From Orientallactaga sibirica (lineage: Eukaryota > Chordata > Mammalia > Rodentia > Dipodidae): a stretch of DNA of 64,000 nucleotides. The stretch is taken from the NCBI GenBank assembly GCA_036365145.1, contig JAEOAD010000052.1, positions 14,631,501-14,695,500 on the forward strand, in the 5' to 3' direction. A program made the position numbers and the translations under genes. The notes under the pieces are model-generated. The model searched no databases. It worked only from the letters and a program-made list of their open reading frames with translations, and was not told the DNA's origin. This document shows, piece by piece, positions 23,336 to 34,611 of this stretch (positions within the stretch are counted from its first letter, which is position 1; every line of letters begins with the position of its first letter).

Positions 23336-25270
23336 TTGGTTTTATTGACTATGTTTATTTCTTGCTAGTTTCTTTTTTAAAGAAAGTGTTTGCAAAAATG
23401 AAATGAACAGTTCCTAGTAAATATCCATAACAGAATGAAAACAATAAAAGACAATCACCAAAATATCTAACATTTATACATATATATTCTAAGAAGTTTT
23501 GTAGTATATCAACAGAAAAATCTAAAAATTTAAGTGTAATCTATTTTTTGGGCAAAGAATCTTATATGATATAATTAGTAAAATTTAAAAGCTTTCAAAA
23601 CATTTTTCATTAGCTTTAAAACACATTAAATTGGTCATACTATGCTCTAAAAAAGTTAGTAAAAGTTGGGGGAAAAAAGTGCTAGGTCAGAAAAAGAAAA
23701 CATGGCAGTGTTATCACCACGTGGTCATAAACTCCTTTTCTCAGAGAAACATGGCTATAAAAATCTGTTCCAGGATGAAAACCTGGCACAAAATGACTCA
23801 ATCTTACATCATACTTTTTAAAGATTGGGGTGGAGTAGGGAGAGGAGAGATTAAGAGATGGGAGGGTAAAATTCTTTGCATATAGAGAAAAACAAGAGTG
23901 TCAGTAAAATCAGGGACCCAGGGATGCATGGCACTTCTTCAAACTAAGGGCTGTACAAGTCAGCTGAGAAGTTGGCAAGGGATTAGATTTTAGACTTTTT
24001 AAAGAATGTCCTCAGTTTTGTTGAAACCACCTACAAAGGATAAGGTTCACCGACAGGACTGTTCATCCCCTCTTGCCACCCTGCTTACAATGGCACATTA
24101 ACTCATTTGCTCTGTTTTAAAGTACAGGCCACTCCATCCATTAAGTTATTAGTGCTGCTAGTGAAAGACAGTGTGTCTGAATTTTGACAAGTACAAAAAA
24201 CTCCAATCTAATCATTAGCCTTCTATTATGGGACTCAAAATCAGACATCAGGATCAAATTACATCTTTCTAATAAAATCCATACATTAAAATCTGACAAC
24301 AGCATAAGGACTACTACTTTGTATACAAATTTTAGACATTAAGAGACTCAGTCATTACCCACTTACACCAAACGCTTGTAATCAGGAACCAGGCCAGTAC
24401 TTTAAGTACTAAATAATTCCTTTGAAAACAGACCGTGGAAAAAAATATGCAATATACTTTTTAGGGAGAAGATGAACACTTTTAAAATCCAATGCCATAT
24501 ATATGGATATATCCCATATCCATATCCATATTCTGGTCTAAACATTGAGCAATTAATACTTTATTCGTATTATAGACCAATCACAGGTCACTGTGCACAC
24601 AAAAGCACACTGTGGAAGAGAGCCTGAAAAGGAGGAGTGAAGTGGGCCTCAAGAGCTGCACGGAGATCAGGGCCAAAAGGAAGAGCCAGAAGCCTGAAGG
24701 CCTTGCTCCTTCTCCCCAGGCATGAGTTCAGTCAGTGCTGGGGAGGAGGCTTGAGAGCGATGGTACTCCTCACGAATCAGTCATTCTACTCGGAGGCAAA
24801 ACAGCAGGGTTAAAAAGAGCTTCCCAGCCCAGCAATTATGTTAGTTATTTTGAAAGAAGTTAAAATGTGCTCTTACTTAAGCAAATATCCATGAATTGAG
24901 TAAGAGATTCTTAGAAAAATAATCATTCATCATATACCCTTTATTACAAATGTCCCCAATCTGCTTCGTTCACGACACAGGGGCACCAACACCAACAGAG
25001 GTCTATGCGCATGCTGCACACTAATAATCGTCTGAAGACTGAATCAAAGTGTCACATATCCCAATGAGCTGGCTCAGGAGCTAGTGCGTTTAGGGAGGTA
25101 AGTGGTCTAGTCTAGGTGAAGCCATGAGGCTACAGCCCCTATGGTGGGAGGGAGGCCCTTATGGGAAGATGAACACATCACATGGCAGGGCTTTTTCTGT
25201 GTCTTACATGAGGACAGAGCCAGTAGGTGGTCATTTGCCAGCCAGGAAGAGGACCAGAACTAGACACCAA
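23336..25270. other. Unique AT-rich intronic sequence
   Basis: No exon or repeat called. 24497-24532 holds a small 'atatccatatcc' repeat. The frame at 23631-23885 is chance. Confidence 0.5.
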
Positions 25271-25399
25271 TTTTTTTTTTTTTTTTTTTTTTTTTTTGAG
25301 GCAGAGTATCACTGTGAAACTCAGGCTGGCCTCAAATTCATGACCCTCCTGTCAGCCTTCTGAGTGCTGGAATAATAAGAGTGTATCACAGTGCCTGAT
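25271..25399 (-). mobile_element. B1-type SINE with long poly-T
   Basis: T27, then 'gaggcagagtatcactgtga', 'caggctggcctcaaattcat' and 'tctgagtgctggaataataa'. Confidence 0.88.
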
Positions 25400-25552
25400 T
25401 GCAGACCTTAAATCTTGATACCTTGTTGGTGGACACCAAACCTTGGTACCCTGGTCATAGACTTTTCGTAACTACAACTCTGAGAAATAAATCTGTTAAG
25501 AAACTTGGCATATGATATTTTTTTCTGGCAATACAATTTGATAAGGCAAAGT

Positions 25553-25672
25553 GGGCATACATATGTGCACACACACATAGTTTACATGTACCATGTATAC
25601 ACATGTGCACATCCATATACACTCAACACATATAAAATGGGTACATATTATATGTATGTATGTACACAAATA
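25553..25672. repeat. CA/TA-rich imperfect repeat
   Basis: Runs of 'cacacacacatag', 'catgtatacacatgtgcaca' and 'atgtatgtatgtacac'. Confidence 0.7.
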
Positions 25673-25721
25673 AACCTTGTTTTGATTAGTAAATTTAAGT
25701 TTATTTTGAAGGCATTGTGAG

Positions 25722-25824
25722 ATGGGTGTGATGACATATGCCTGTAATCCAGCACTCATAAGGCAGAGGCAAGAGGATTACAAGAGTTGCCTAGGCTATG
25801 TAGTGAGACCCTGTCTCAAAAAAC
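25722..25824 (+). mobile_element. B1-type SINE (older form)
   Basis: 'gatgggtgtgatgacatatg', 'cctgtaatccagcactcata' and 'gtgagaccctgtctcaaaaa'. Confidence 0.82.
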
Positions 25825-25930
25825 AGCATCATAATTTCTTAACTTATTAATATGAAATGCTAAAATATTTCTTTAATTTCTAGGATGTCATAAAATTTTT
25901 AATATTTTTAATTTTTAATTATTTTTTGGT

Positions 25931-26066
25931 TTTTTGAGGTAGGGTCTCTAGTTCAGGCTGACCTGGAATTCACTATGTCGTCTCAGGGTGGCCTCGAACT
26001 GACGGTAATCCTCCTACTTCTGTCTCCCAAGTGCTGGGATTAAAGGTGTACACCACCACACCCGGC
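25931..26066 (-). mobile_element. B1-type SINE
   Basis: 'ttttttgaggtagggtctct' ... 'gggattaaaggtgtacacca'. Confidence 0.94.
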
Positions 26067-26071
26067 CGTAA

Positions 26072-26274
26072 AACATTTTTAACTTTATTTATTTGTAAGC
26101 GTGGTGGGCGGGGGGAGAGAAATGGGCACAACAGGGCCTCTTGCCACTGCAAATGAACTCCAGATGTATGTGCCATTTTGTGCATCTGGCTTTACACGGG
26201 TACTGGGACACTGAACTCAGGCCCTTATGCTTTGCAGGCAAGTGCCTTTAACCACTAAGCAATCTCTACAGCCC
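26072..26274 (-). mobile_element. tRNA-type SINE (short subfamily)
   Basis: 'agagaaatgggcacaacagg', 'gtgccattttgtgcatctgg' and 'taagcaatctctacagccc'. It abuts the preceding B1 in the same orientation. Confidence 0.93.
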
Positions 26275-26515
26275 ACCGTGAAACATTTTCTTTCATCACA
26301 GAACAATTTACTCTTTGTAACACAAAGTTAGATATGGGGTTTGACAAACACAGAATTGTCTATTACCACTACAGTTATGACACAAAACAATTCCGTCACT
26401 CTAAAAGCAGCTATCTCATTATCAAGTTCTCCTAATCTCAGTGGAAAAGGTTACATTAAAAGCATTTAGAAAGGACTGGAAGAACTACAATGTTGATGAC
26501 TTGTTTCATATTTTT

Positions 26516-26722
26516 TAATTGTTATTTATTTGCAATCAGAGAAAGATAGAGAGAAGAGAGGCAGAGAGGATGGGCATGCCAGGTCCTCTAGCTGCTGCAA
26601 ACAAACTCCAGATGCATGGGCCACCTTGTGCATCTGGCTTTATGTGGGCACCGGCGGATCAAATCTGGATTGTTAGGCTCTGCAGGCAAATGCCTTAACT
26701 GCTGAGCTATCTCTCCACCCCC
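26516..26722 (-). mobile_element. tRNA-type SINE (short subfamily)
   Basis: 'gttatttatttgcaatcaga', 'gatgggcatgccaggtcctc' and 'ctgagctatctctccacccc'. Confidence 0.93.
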
Positions 26723-27249
26723 TTGTTTCATAATTTTAAGTCAATCAAGTGTTTGACATGATCATTTAAAGGGATGGAGGTAAGGGAAACCACTGGATAG
26801 GAGCAACTATGGACTTGATGGGGTTCAGACCAAGATAGCAAGAAGAACAGCATGCTTGAATTTGATGACAGATTGGATACAGGTGGAGGGAAAATGAAAA
26901 TGTGCCGGAGAGATGTGGAAAAAAGCACTGAGCTGCATAAGGCTGGTGAGTGACCATTTATGATGAAAGAATGATAAAATCACACATGTGGTTTTAAAAG
27001 ACTACTCTGCCCAGTGTGGCAACTAGACTGAAATGGATGCTGGGAGACCAGCCAAGAGTCCACATAGAGAGGACAGTGATCTCAGAGGATACAGGCTTAA
27101 TCCAAAGCCACAAGAAATGACTAGGAGTTTCAATAGCTAGAAATCACTCGAATGTCATTCACAGTGCATCTACAATCCAGTCAAGCAATCCTTGTGGGAC
27201 GGTGGAACAATCAAGGCACCGCACAGACACACTCCCACCAATATGGCTA
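26723..27249. other. Unique intronic sequence
   Basis: Nothing recognised. Confidence 0.5.
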
Positions 27250-27503
27250 TAGTGTTTTGAATATAATATGTCCCCCATAGGCTCATGTGTTTGCATACTT
27301 AATCCCTAGCTGGTGGCACTGTTCAGGAAAGTTGTGGAACCTTGAGGAGGTGGCGGCTTGCTAGAGGCCTGAAGTAATGTAGCTCAGCCCCAGTGGCTGT
27401 TCTCTCTGCCAACGTGATGATGTGATGCTAACCTCCTGCCCTTGCCATGACGGCTCTGCTTGTGGTCAGGTTTTGTTCACAGAAACAAGAAAGTAACAGA
27501 TAC
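27250..27503 (+). mobile_element. Rodent medium-reiteration repeat (same family as 38174-38537)
   Basis: 'gttttgaatataatatgtcc', 'cccataggctcatgtgtttg', 'tccctagctggtggcactgt', 'aaagttgtggaaccttgagg' and a terminal 'aacaagaaagtaacagata'. I recognise a common rodent non-autonomous repeat but cannot name the family securely (RMER1-like is a guess). Confidence 0.7.
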
Positions 27504-28256
27504 AATAGCCAAGTAAATAGCCTGGAGACTTCTTGCTACAAAACACTTAAACTCGCTGGGAAATTGTTTTTAAATACAGTCAGAGTCTCCTCAAATTAAA
27601 GAACTTCCAAGAGTGAAGCTCTCATCAGTGAGCTTTGAGTCCACACATTTACACGTGCCTTTCTTGTAACACAGATTTACATACAGCTTCTTTGAAACTA
27701 TTTTCTGCCTGAAAAGAAATCTAAACAGAAACACTGAGTTACCACTCACTTGAGAGGCAGGGGAGGTGGGAGTTGTATATCAGAAAGTTTCCAGAACTAT
27801 GGCCCTGAAGGCCAAGTTTCTCCCCATCTAAGTTCTGTTCTGCTTCTTTTTTGAAATGTTTCAAAGCGAAGGCTGAGCTCTTGATCTGCTGGGAGGCACA
27901 GACAAGACAAAGGGTCAAACTCACTAATGAAAACGTGCTGAATGTTTAAGAATTCCATTCTAAGTCACGAAGAACACTTCTGGCTCCACTCCCAGACTAG
28001 TAAAATGAAGATCTCAGGTCCCTAGAGGCTAAAGACGGCTCTTTCAACCACAGCAAACACATATCTCTCCTGACAGCTGGCTGTCTTAGCATACTCTGGA
28101 CTGTGTATTTATCAAAGGAAAAGTCTCTCCAGGAGCACAATATTTATTATAGGGTTATATGACTTAAGTAAACATAAGTAAGGCTAACTTAAGTCATGTT
28201 TACTATGACGTGCTGTCACTTAAATCCTGACATAAAATCACCTTTAGAGACAAGTG
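27504..28256. other. Unique intronic sequence
   Basis: Nothing recognised. 28160-28200 has a small 'gacttaagtaaacataag' / 'ctaacttaagtcatgtttac' inverted pair. Confidence 0.5.
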
Positions 28257-28272
28257 GTTGTAGATAATTTTT

Positions 28273-28435
28273 TGTTTGTTTGTTTGTTTGTTTGTTTTTG
28301 AGGTAGGGTCTCACTCTGGTCCAGGCTGACCTGGAATTCACTATGTAGTCTCAGGGTGGCCTTGAACTCTCGGCAATCCTCCTACCTCTGCCTCCCGAGT
28401 GCTGGGATTAAAGGCGTGCACCACCATGCCCGACA
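28273..28435 (-). mobile_element. B1-type SINE with exact 16-bp target-site duplication
   Basis: The full B1 body is preceded by a (TTTG)n tail. The flanks GTTGTAGATAATTTTT at 28257-28272 and 28436-28451 are identical, which suggests a fairly recent insertion. Confidence 0.97.
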
Positions 28436-28535
28436 GTTGTAGATAATTTTTAAAGGCAAGAAATATTTTTTTCTTTCCAATCAATAGGTACTTAGTTCTA
28501 TGATTTTCAAAATTATTCGACTCTTTTGAAAAGTT

Positions 28536-28655
28536 GCATGGTGGTTGACACCTATAATATCAGCACTTGGGAGGATCGGGAGTTCAAAGTCAATCTCAGC
28601 TACACTGTGAGTTAAGGGCAAGTCTAGACTACATGAGACCTTGTCTCAAAAAAGT
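28536..28655 (+). mobile_element. Older B1-type SINE
   Basis: 'gttgcatggtggttgacacc', 'tatcagcacttgggaggatc' and 'gagaccttgtctcaaaaaag'. Confidence 0.8.
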
Positions 28656-28663
28656 CTTTTGAG

Positions 28664-28886
28664 GGCTGGAGAGATGGTTTAGTGGTTAAAGCACTTGCCT
28701 GCAAAGCCTAAGGGCGCATGTTCAAACTTCTAGGTCCCATGTAGCCAGATGCACAGTGACACAAGCATGCAATGCCACACATGCACACAAGGGGGAGTAC
28801 ACATCTGGAGTTTGTTCACAGTGGCTGAAAGGCCCTGGCTTGTCCATTCTCTTTCTGTCTGTCACTCTCTCAAAAATAAATTTAAA
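28664..28886 (+). mobile_element. tRNA-type SINE (long subfamily)
   Basis: 'gggctggagagatggtttag', 'gtgacacaagcatgcaatgc', 'cacacatgcacacaaggggg' and 'ctctcaaaaataaattt'. Confidence 0.95.
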
Positions 28887-28888
28887 AA

Positions 28889-29038
28889 GCTGGGTGTGGT
28901 GGTACACACCTTTAATCCCAGCACTCTGGAAGCAGAAGTAGGAGGATCACCATGAGTTTGAAACCACCCTGAGACTACATAGTGAATTCCAGGTCAGCCT
29001 GGACTAGAGTGAAACCCTACCTTAAAAAAACAAAATAA
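28889..29038 (+). mobile_element. B1-type SINE (first of three in a row)
   Basis: 'gctgggtgtggtggtacaca' ... 'gtgaaaccctaccttaaaaa'. The next B1 starts right at its A-rich tail. Confidence 0.95.
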
Positions 29039-29201
29039 GAGCCAGGCGTGGTGGCGCATGCCTTTAATCCCAGCACTAGGGAGGCAGAGGTAGGAGGATC
29101 ACCTAGAGTTCGAGGCCACCCTGAGACTACATAGTGAATTCCAGGTTAGCCTGGACCAGAGTGAGACCCTACCTCGAAAAAACAAACAAACAAAAAAAAA
29201 G
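29039..29201 (+). mobile_element. B1-type SINE (second of three)
   Basis: 'gagccaggcgtggtggcgca' ... 'gagaccctacctcgaaaaaa', tail with 'caaacaaacaaa'. Confidence 0.96.
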
Positions 29202-29388
29202 AGAGCCGGGCGTGGTGGCACTGGCCTTTAATACCAGCACTTGGGAGGCAGAGGTAGGAGGATCACTATGAGTTCAAGGCCACCCTGAGACTACATAGTG
29301 AATTCCAGGTCAGCCTGGACTAAAGAGTGAGACTCTCCCTGGTAAAACTAATAAATAAATAAATAAATTAATTAATTAATTAATTTAA
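29202..29388 (+). mobile_element. B1-type SINE (third of three)
   Basis: 'gagccgggcgtggtggcact' ... 'gtgagactctccctggtaaa', followed by an (AAAT)n / (TTAA)n tail. Confidence 0.96.
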
Positions 29389-30916
29389 AAATCTTTTGAG
29401 TATTTAAAATTAAATGTAACATTTTACTAGATATTAAATTCAGTAGAACAGGAGTAAAATCATAATATATTGCATTTGTTTGCTTATTGCATTAAAATTT
29501 ATGTTACCTAATTTATCTTTTTCTGAATGTAATATCCTCATCTAAAATTTCAAGTAGTATTATTTTAATTTTCAGTTCCTTTAGCCCTTTCCAAAGGCTC
29601 CTGAGTCAAGTTTCAGTTCATTCCAAACTCTATGGATTATAGATGATCCAAATGCCCCAAGAGACTATGTCTACTGCCTGACACAGCAAGGAAAAGGAGG
29701 CTGGAAGGCCACAGTGAGGGGAAATGAGAGATGGAAGTTAAAAGTTAAGCAAGACAATTCTAGAAGTTACAAATCCAGGAGTGAAAAACCATGTCTACCA
29801 TGGGCAGGATTCAGTTGAAAAGTTGTAAGCACAAATGACAGCTCCACCTTGCAGACGCGTGGCCAGGTCCGTGAAAGAAACCAGCCTGCTGGCTACAAGG
29901 AACAGGAGCGTGAACAGCTATAGATAGAGACAACCTGCTTTTCTAGGTACACAGATCTCAGCTTTCTGTTCTTTATCAGTGAGAACTGAGGCTGAGCTTG
30001 GGCAGGAGCCAGGGCAGAGCCAGGTTGCCAGAAAAGGGGCTATGGCTTCCCTGGCCCTTCCCTTCACTGATGGAAACAGAGGCACTGCTCATAAAAGTTC
30101 GTAATCCAATGAGCCACTTTGATAAGGGAGGCAGGAACACAGGAGGGAAAGATATGCTCATACTGGGGAGGAATGTGGTAGGTGGTCAAGAGAAGTTTCA
30201 TGGAAGAAGTGGCCACTGAGAAGACCTAAGACGTTGGGGAGAATGTTTGTAGGACCTTCATGTTCTGGAACAAGGAACAGTCCGAGAAAAGGTACAGGTG
30301 TGAAAAAAATACAAAGCCTCATCAGGAGATTGCAAGAATCCACTTGTCTGGACGGAGTGGAAGGTGAGCTGGAGTTGCAACACAGGCCTGTGAGTGCAGG
30401 CAGGGCTGCGCGTCGGCTCAGCTGGCAACAGAAGTGTGGTGGCTTTGAGCAAGGGCATTTTGTGACTAGAAGTTTAGGATGACAGCGACAGTTCTGGGCC
30501 AGACAGGAATAAATTCGAAGATACAACTGGGAGCTAACCAGAAGCAAACAGAAAGATAACAAAAGTGAAAAACAGAAGAGAAGACAGAAGGACAGACGCA
30601 GGCAATGACAGGAATTACAAAGACTGAAAGATATTGCAGAGCGGCCTTGAGCAGGAACTACTGCTGGCTTGTGGGGTAGGGAGTATGGGAGATGCCTCGG
30701 ATATACAGTTCCCAGAGAACCCAAGAGAACGAAAAGGCCATGAAATGAAACAGGGTGTAAGGAAGACATGCTACCTCATTAAGGAAGGATGAGCTTGATT
30801 TTGGACATTCTGCATCTGAGGTGACAATGGAATGTAAATAGACATTTCTACCACATGGGTGGGTAAGCAAATCCCGAAGATCTAGAAGAAAAGTTTAAAT
30901 TCAAAATGATGACTTT
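29389..30916. other. Unique intronic sequence
   Basis: About 1.5 kb without a called repeat. Overlapping frames here (203 codons at 30158-30769, minus) look like chance frames: no family, no splice sites, low-complexity Leu/Ser/Cys composition. Confidence 0.55.
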
Positions 30917-31040
30917 GGCTGGGCATAGTGACACACACATTTAATCACAGCACTCAGGAATTTGAGGTAGAATAGCTGTGACTTCGGGGTCACCCTGGGC
31001 TAGAGTAAGACCCTACCTCAAAAAAAAAAAAAAAAAAAAA
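30917..31040 (+). mobile_element. B1-type SINE with A20 tail
   Basis: 'ggctgggcatagtgacacac', 'tttaatcacagcactcagga' and 'agtaagaccctacctcaaaa'. Confidence 0.9.
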
Positions 31041-31116
31041 GAGGATACTGGGGAATCAAACCCAGATTCCTAGGCTTTCTAGGGAAGCACCTTAACTGCT
31101 GAGCCACCTCCAGTCC
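31041..31116 (-). mobile_element. tRNA-type SINE fragment
   Basis: Only the tRNA-derived end remains: 'gaggatactggggaatcaaa' ... 'gctgagccacctccagtcc'. The B1 at 30917 inserted into it or replaced the rest. Confidence 0.85.
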
Positions 31117-31306
31117 ACTGATAGGCTTCTGATTAGGTTTTCAGTACCAGGCATGAATTCCCTCCCTTGGAGCGGGCCTCAAATCCAATCAGAGAACAGT
31201 TGGTTTTCCCCAAAACAGACATCCCACTATTGCACCAGTTGGTACCTTGGCCTGGCTGTGCAGCCATGAAGATTACAGGGCACACTACTGGTTGAGACCA
31301 CTGATT

Positions 31307-31408
31307 TTTGTGGTGGTGGTGGTGATTTTTGAGGTAGGGTCTCACTGTGGCCCAGGCTGACCTGGAGCTCACTATGTAGTCGAATCCTCCTGCCTCTGCC
31401 TCCTGATT
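31307..31408 (-). mobile_element. B1-type SINE, internally shortened
   Basis: (GTGGTG)n tail, 'gaggtagggtctcactgtgg', then 'cactatgtagtcgaatcctc', which joins two normally separate parts of B1. Confidence 0.88.
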
Positions 31409-31514
31409 TGTTCCATGTGCCCAACTCTTTCCAGCATCTCCACAGTTAATAGGGAGGAGGCTTTCAGCTCAACTCCATACTTTTTTTGTTGTTGTTCTTG
31501 GTTTTGTTTTCTTT

Positions 31515-31748
31515 TATTTTTATTTATTTTATTATTCATTTATTTGAGAGAGATATACAGAAATAGGCAGGTAGAGAGCTAGAGAGAGAGAATGGGCACG
31601 CCAGGGCTTCCAGCCACTGCAAACGAACTCCAGGTGGGTGTGTCCCCTTATGCATCTGGCTTATGTGGGTCCTGGAGATTTGAGCCTCGAACCAGGGTCC
31701 TTAGGCTTCACAGACAAGCGTTTAACCGCTATGCCATCTCTGCAGCCC
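31515..31748 (-). mobile_element. tRNA-type SINE (short subfamily)
   Basis: 'atttatttgagagagatata', 'agagaatgggcacgccaggg' and 'ccatctctgcagccc'. Confidence 0.95.
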
Positions 31749-31867
31749 TTTGTTTTGTTTTCTTTCAAGGTAAGGTCTTACTCTATCTCTGGCTGGCTTG
31801 GAACTCATGGTGAATGATCATCCTACCTCAGCTTCCTGAGTGCTGGGATTAAAGGTGTGAGCCACTA
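31749..31867 (-). mobile_element. B1-type SINE followed by A20
   Basis: 'aaggtaaggtcttactctat' ... 'gggattaaaggtgtgagcca'. An A run at 31868-31887 sits on the wrong side for this orientation, so it may be the tail of another lost element. Confidence 0.88.
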
Positions 31868-31887
31868 AAAAAAAAAAAAAAAAAAAA

Positions 31888-33160
31888 TGAGGACTTGGGG
31901 TTCATCTACAAAGAAGGCTATGAAAATAATCTAGGGACAGAACCAGAGAAAACATCATTTAGCACAATTTATTGACCTGAAAAACTGAAACCGAGTTAGG
32001 AAAAGTCTCAGAACACCAGGCTATGGAAGGGGAAAGCACGTGCCAGCAGTACCACCATGGGTATCATGTGGTATGGTAAACGGAAAAGCAGACAACATTT
32101 GAAAGTAAACAAATACGCTTTCATTTGTTTTGCATTTAACTTCTAGAGGAACAGTATTACACTGGAAGAACTAGGCTTTCCAAAACCTTCCAAATCCCCC
32201 TACTTCATCAAGCCAGGTGGAAATGGGATCTCCACCTCCCTTGAACTCCTATGGTATAAGAAGTGTTTTCTTGGGTATTTCTCCAAGTCAAGAAGTATTA
32301 ACTGAGTTACCCCAGGGCTGAGCACTCCACAGGTCCTTTCCTATTACCCCACTGGAGCAGACACGCAGCCACCCCTCCCCTTCAGAAGAAGCGAAGCGCA
32401 AAAGGTTCAGTAAGTCAAATCACACTTGCCAACAAATAAGCCGAGAAGCGCAGGCTCCTGCGCCAGATCTCAGTGTCTTTCTCAGGCAAGCACAGGTTGC
32501 AACTTGCCACATTTGTTCTTACGCCTCTTTACTGTACTTACAGCCAACTAGGGCACAGGCCGCACTGCGTTAATCTAGACAGCCTCCAAAGCCCCTCACG
32601 AAGCTGCCCAGTGAGTTCTGGGACCTGGTGTTACTGAAGAACGAGCAGCATGTGTGCAGGCCCAAAGGCCTTACCAAGAGTGGGCATTTACGAATGGGAA
32701 GCTCTGAGTACTTATTTCCAAGGCAGACTTGACCTTAACAACAAAAAGTTCTAAAAACATATTCTGTACTTGTGAAAGATGCCACCTGGATTGCCTCAGG
32801 GGCTGGCCGTCTTTTGATCCACTGGGTGGGAACAGCACTGGGAGTGACAAAGCTGGTTTTCTCCAAAACCACTCCTATACCCCGGCTGGAGCCAAGACCA
32901 GGGCCCACACCTTTCAGAGAGGAGCACTGTGCAGTCTCCAGTGTCACTTCACCTTTGCCAACACACTGGGACGGAGGGGAAGTTGGGGCACGCTGAGTGC
33001 CAGCTCTGATGAGGTACCCTTGAAATTCACAGTTTTGAGACCAGGCAAAAGAAAGACAACTATTTTAGAAACCATTTTTCCCTTTTCTAATATTGAGCCA
33101 AAAATCTAATATTTTATATTATTGATTACTTCTCCTTTTTGATAACTCACCATTAATTAA
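31888..33160. other. Unique intronic sequence
   Basis: About 1.3 kb, no repeat or exon called. The frame at 32729-33109 (126 codons, plus) is treated as chance. Confidence 0.5.
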
Positions 33161-33176
33161 AAAAATATTTTATGTA

Positions 33177-33392
33177 GGGCTGGAGAGATAGTTTAGCGGT
33201 TAAAGCGTTTGCCTGCAAAGCCAAAGGACCCGGGTTCGTTTCTCCAGGACCCACGTAAGCCAGATGCACAAGGGGTGCACATATCTAGAGTTCATTTGTA
33301 CTGGCTGGAGGCCCTGGCACACCCATTCTCTCTCTCTCTCTGCCTCTTTCTTGCAAATAAAAAAATAAAATAAAATAAAATAAAATAAATAT
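33177..33392 (+). mobile_element. tRNA-type SINE with exact 16-bp target-site duplication
   Basis: 'gggctggagagatagtttag' ... (CT)n ... (AAAAT)n. The flanks AAAAATATTTTATGTA at 33161-33176 and 33393-33408 are identical. The right-hand copy overlaps the T-rich end of the next, inverted SINE, so this element inserted at the tail of an older one. Confidence 0.97.
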
Positions 33393-33622
33393 AAAAATAT
33401 TTTATGTATTTATTTGCAAGCAGAGAAAGGGGTGGAAAGAGAGTGATAGGATGAGAATGAGAGAGAGGGAATGGTCACTCCAGGGCATCTTGCCACCACA
33501 AACTAATTCCAGGTGCATGTGCCACTTTGTGTATCAGGCTTTACATAGGTCCTGGGAAATGGAAACTAGGCTGTCAGGCTTTGTAAGCAAGCACCTTTAA
33601 CCACTAAGCCATCTCTCCAGCC
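33393..33622 (-). mobile_element. tRNA-type SINE, inverted relative to its neighbour
   Basis: 'gtatttatttgcaagcagag', 'gagagggaatggtcactcca' and 'taagccatctctccagcc'. Confidence 0.95.
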
Positions 33623-34611
33623 TTTGTAACTTTCTTTTTCAATGAACAGAAAAGTCAACTGACTGGTTTTGATTCCTTGGAAAACAAATGCACAGGGCAT
33701 GAAATGTGTTTATTTCATAGGTGTTTCTCATGCATGAAGAACATCAAGTTCTGAAACTCACATACACATGCAGTGAGCGACCTGGAGACAACAGGCCCCT
33801 CAGCATCACGAGGGCCTGTCACAGGCACCAGGCAATGAGTCCTGCACCCTGGGTGAACACACAGACTTCGCAGTCGGGCTACATTTCAGATCATCATCAA
33901 ACTATAACACACTTGGGAGTTCTCTACCAATGTATCTGACAGATGTTCTCTTTTGCTAGAATTGGCTAATTTGGGGACATTTGATATTCATATCTTTAGA
34001 AATCTTTCGGGTACAATAAATTGATCCCTTTTCCCATATGTGATGACAAAACCCTACAGTAGTGATTTTTCTTTTTCTATTTCTGGGACCAGTTACTATG
34101 AGCTTAAGACCCTTACCCATTGCACTGACAAGCTGGGGCAGAGCTATAGCAGCCAGAATAGAGCAGGATTTCTTCCCACTCATAGACCAATATGTGAGAA
34201 TGCAAGATTCTGAACATTTATACCTAATGTGCATCAGGCTATTGGTCTCCCCAAGCCTCTGCCTGTCAGGTGATCTTCACGGGCATTGGGAATTCCTAGA
34301 AGTAGAGGCAGAAATAGAAAGGATACAGCTTCAGCTAGGGCAACATTCAGGCAGATGTACGTGGGATGCTTTTCCCATGAATCCCAAAAGAACTCTCCAT
34401 GTCCAAATCCATAGTCAGTGCTTAGATAGCTAAGAGTTGACCAGACAGCATATAACACAGGTAACAAATGAATGCTTAACATAATACTCCAGATACTATC
34501 TATCAACCTCCTTTAACTCACTTCTTCAAACTCATAGCTATGGCCTTCTTGACTGACATTACTTCTGCTCTGTGCTCTGAACTCTACAAGAACTAACCAA
34601 TGGCATCACAG
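33623..34611. other. Unique intronic sequence
   Basis: No recognised repeat or exon. A 123-codon frame (34062-34433, plus) has no family and no splice context. Confidence 0.5.

Noticed and set aside
30158..30769. 203-codon frame on the minus strand
   Set aside because: Leu/Ser/Cys-rich translation of a purine-rich plus strand. No domain, and overlapping frames on both strands.
34062..34433. 123-codon frame
   Set aside because: No similarity to a known family and no exon boundaries. The minus frames overlapping it are equally long.
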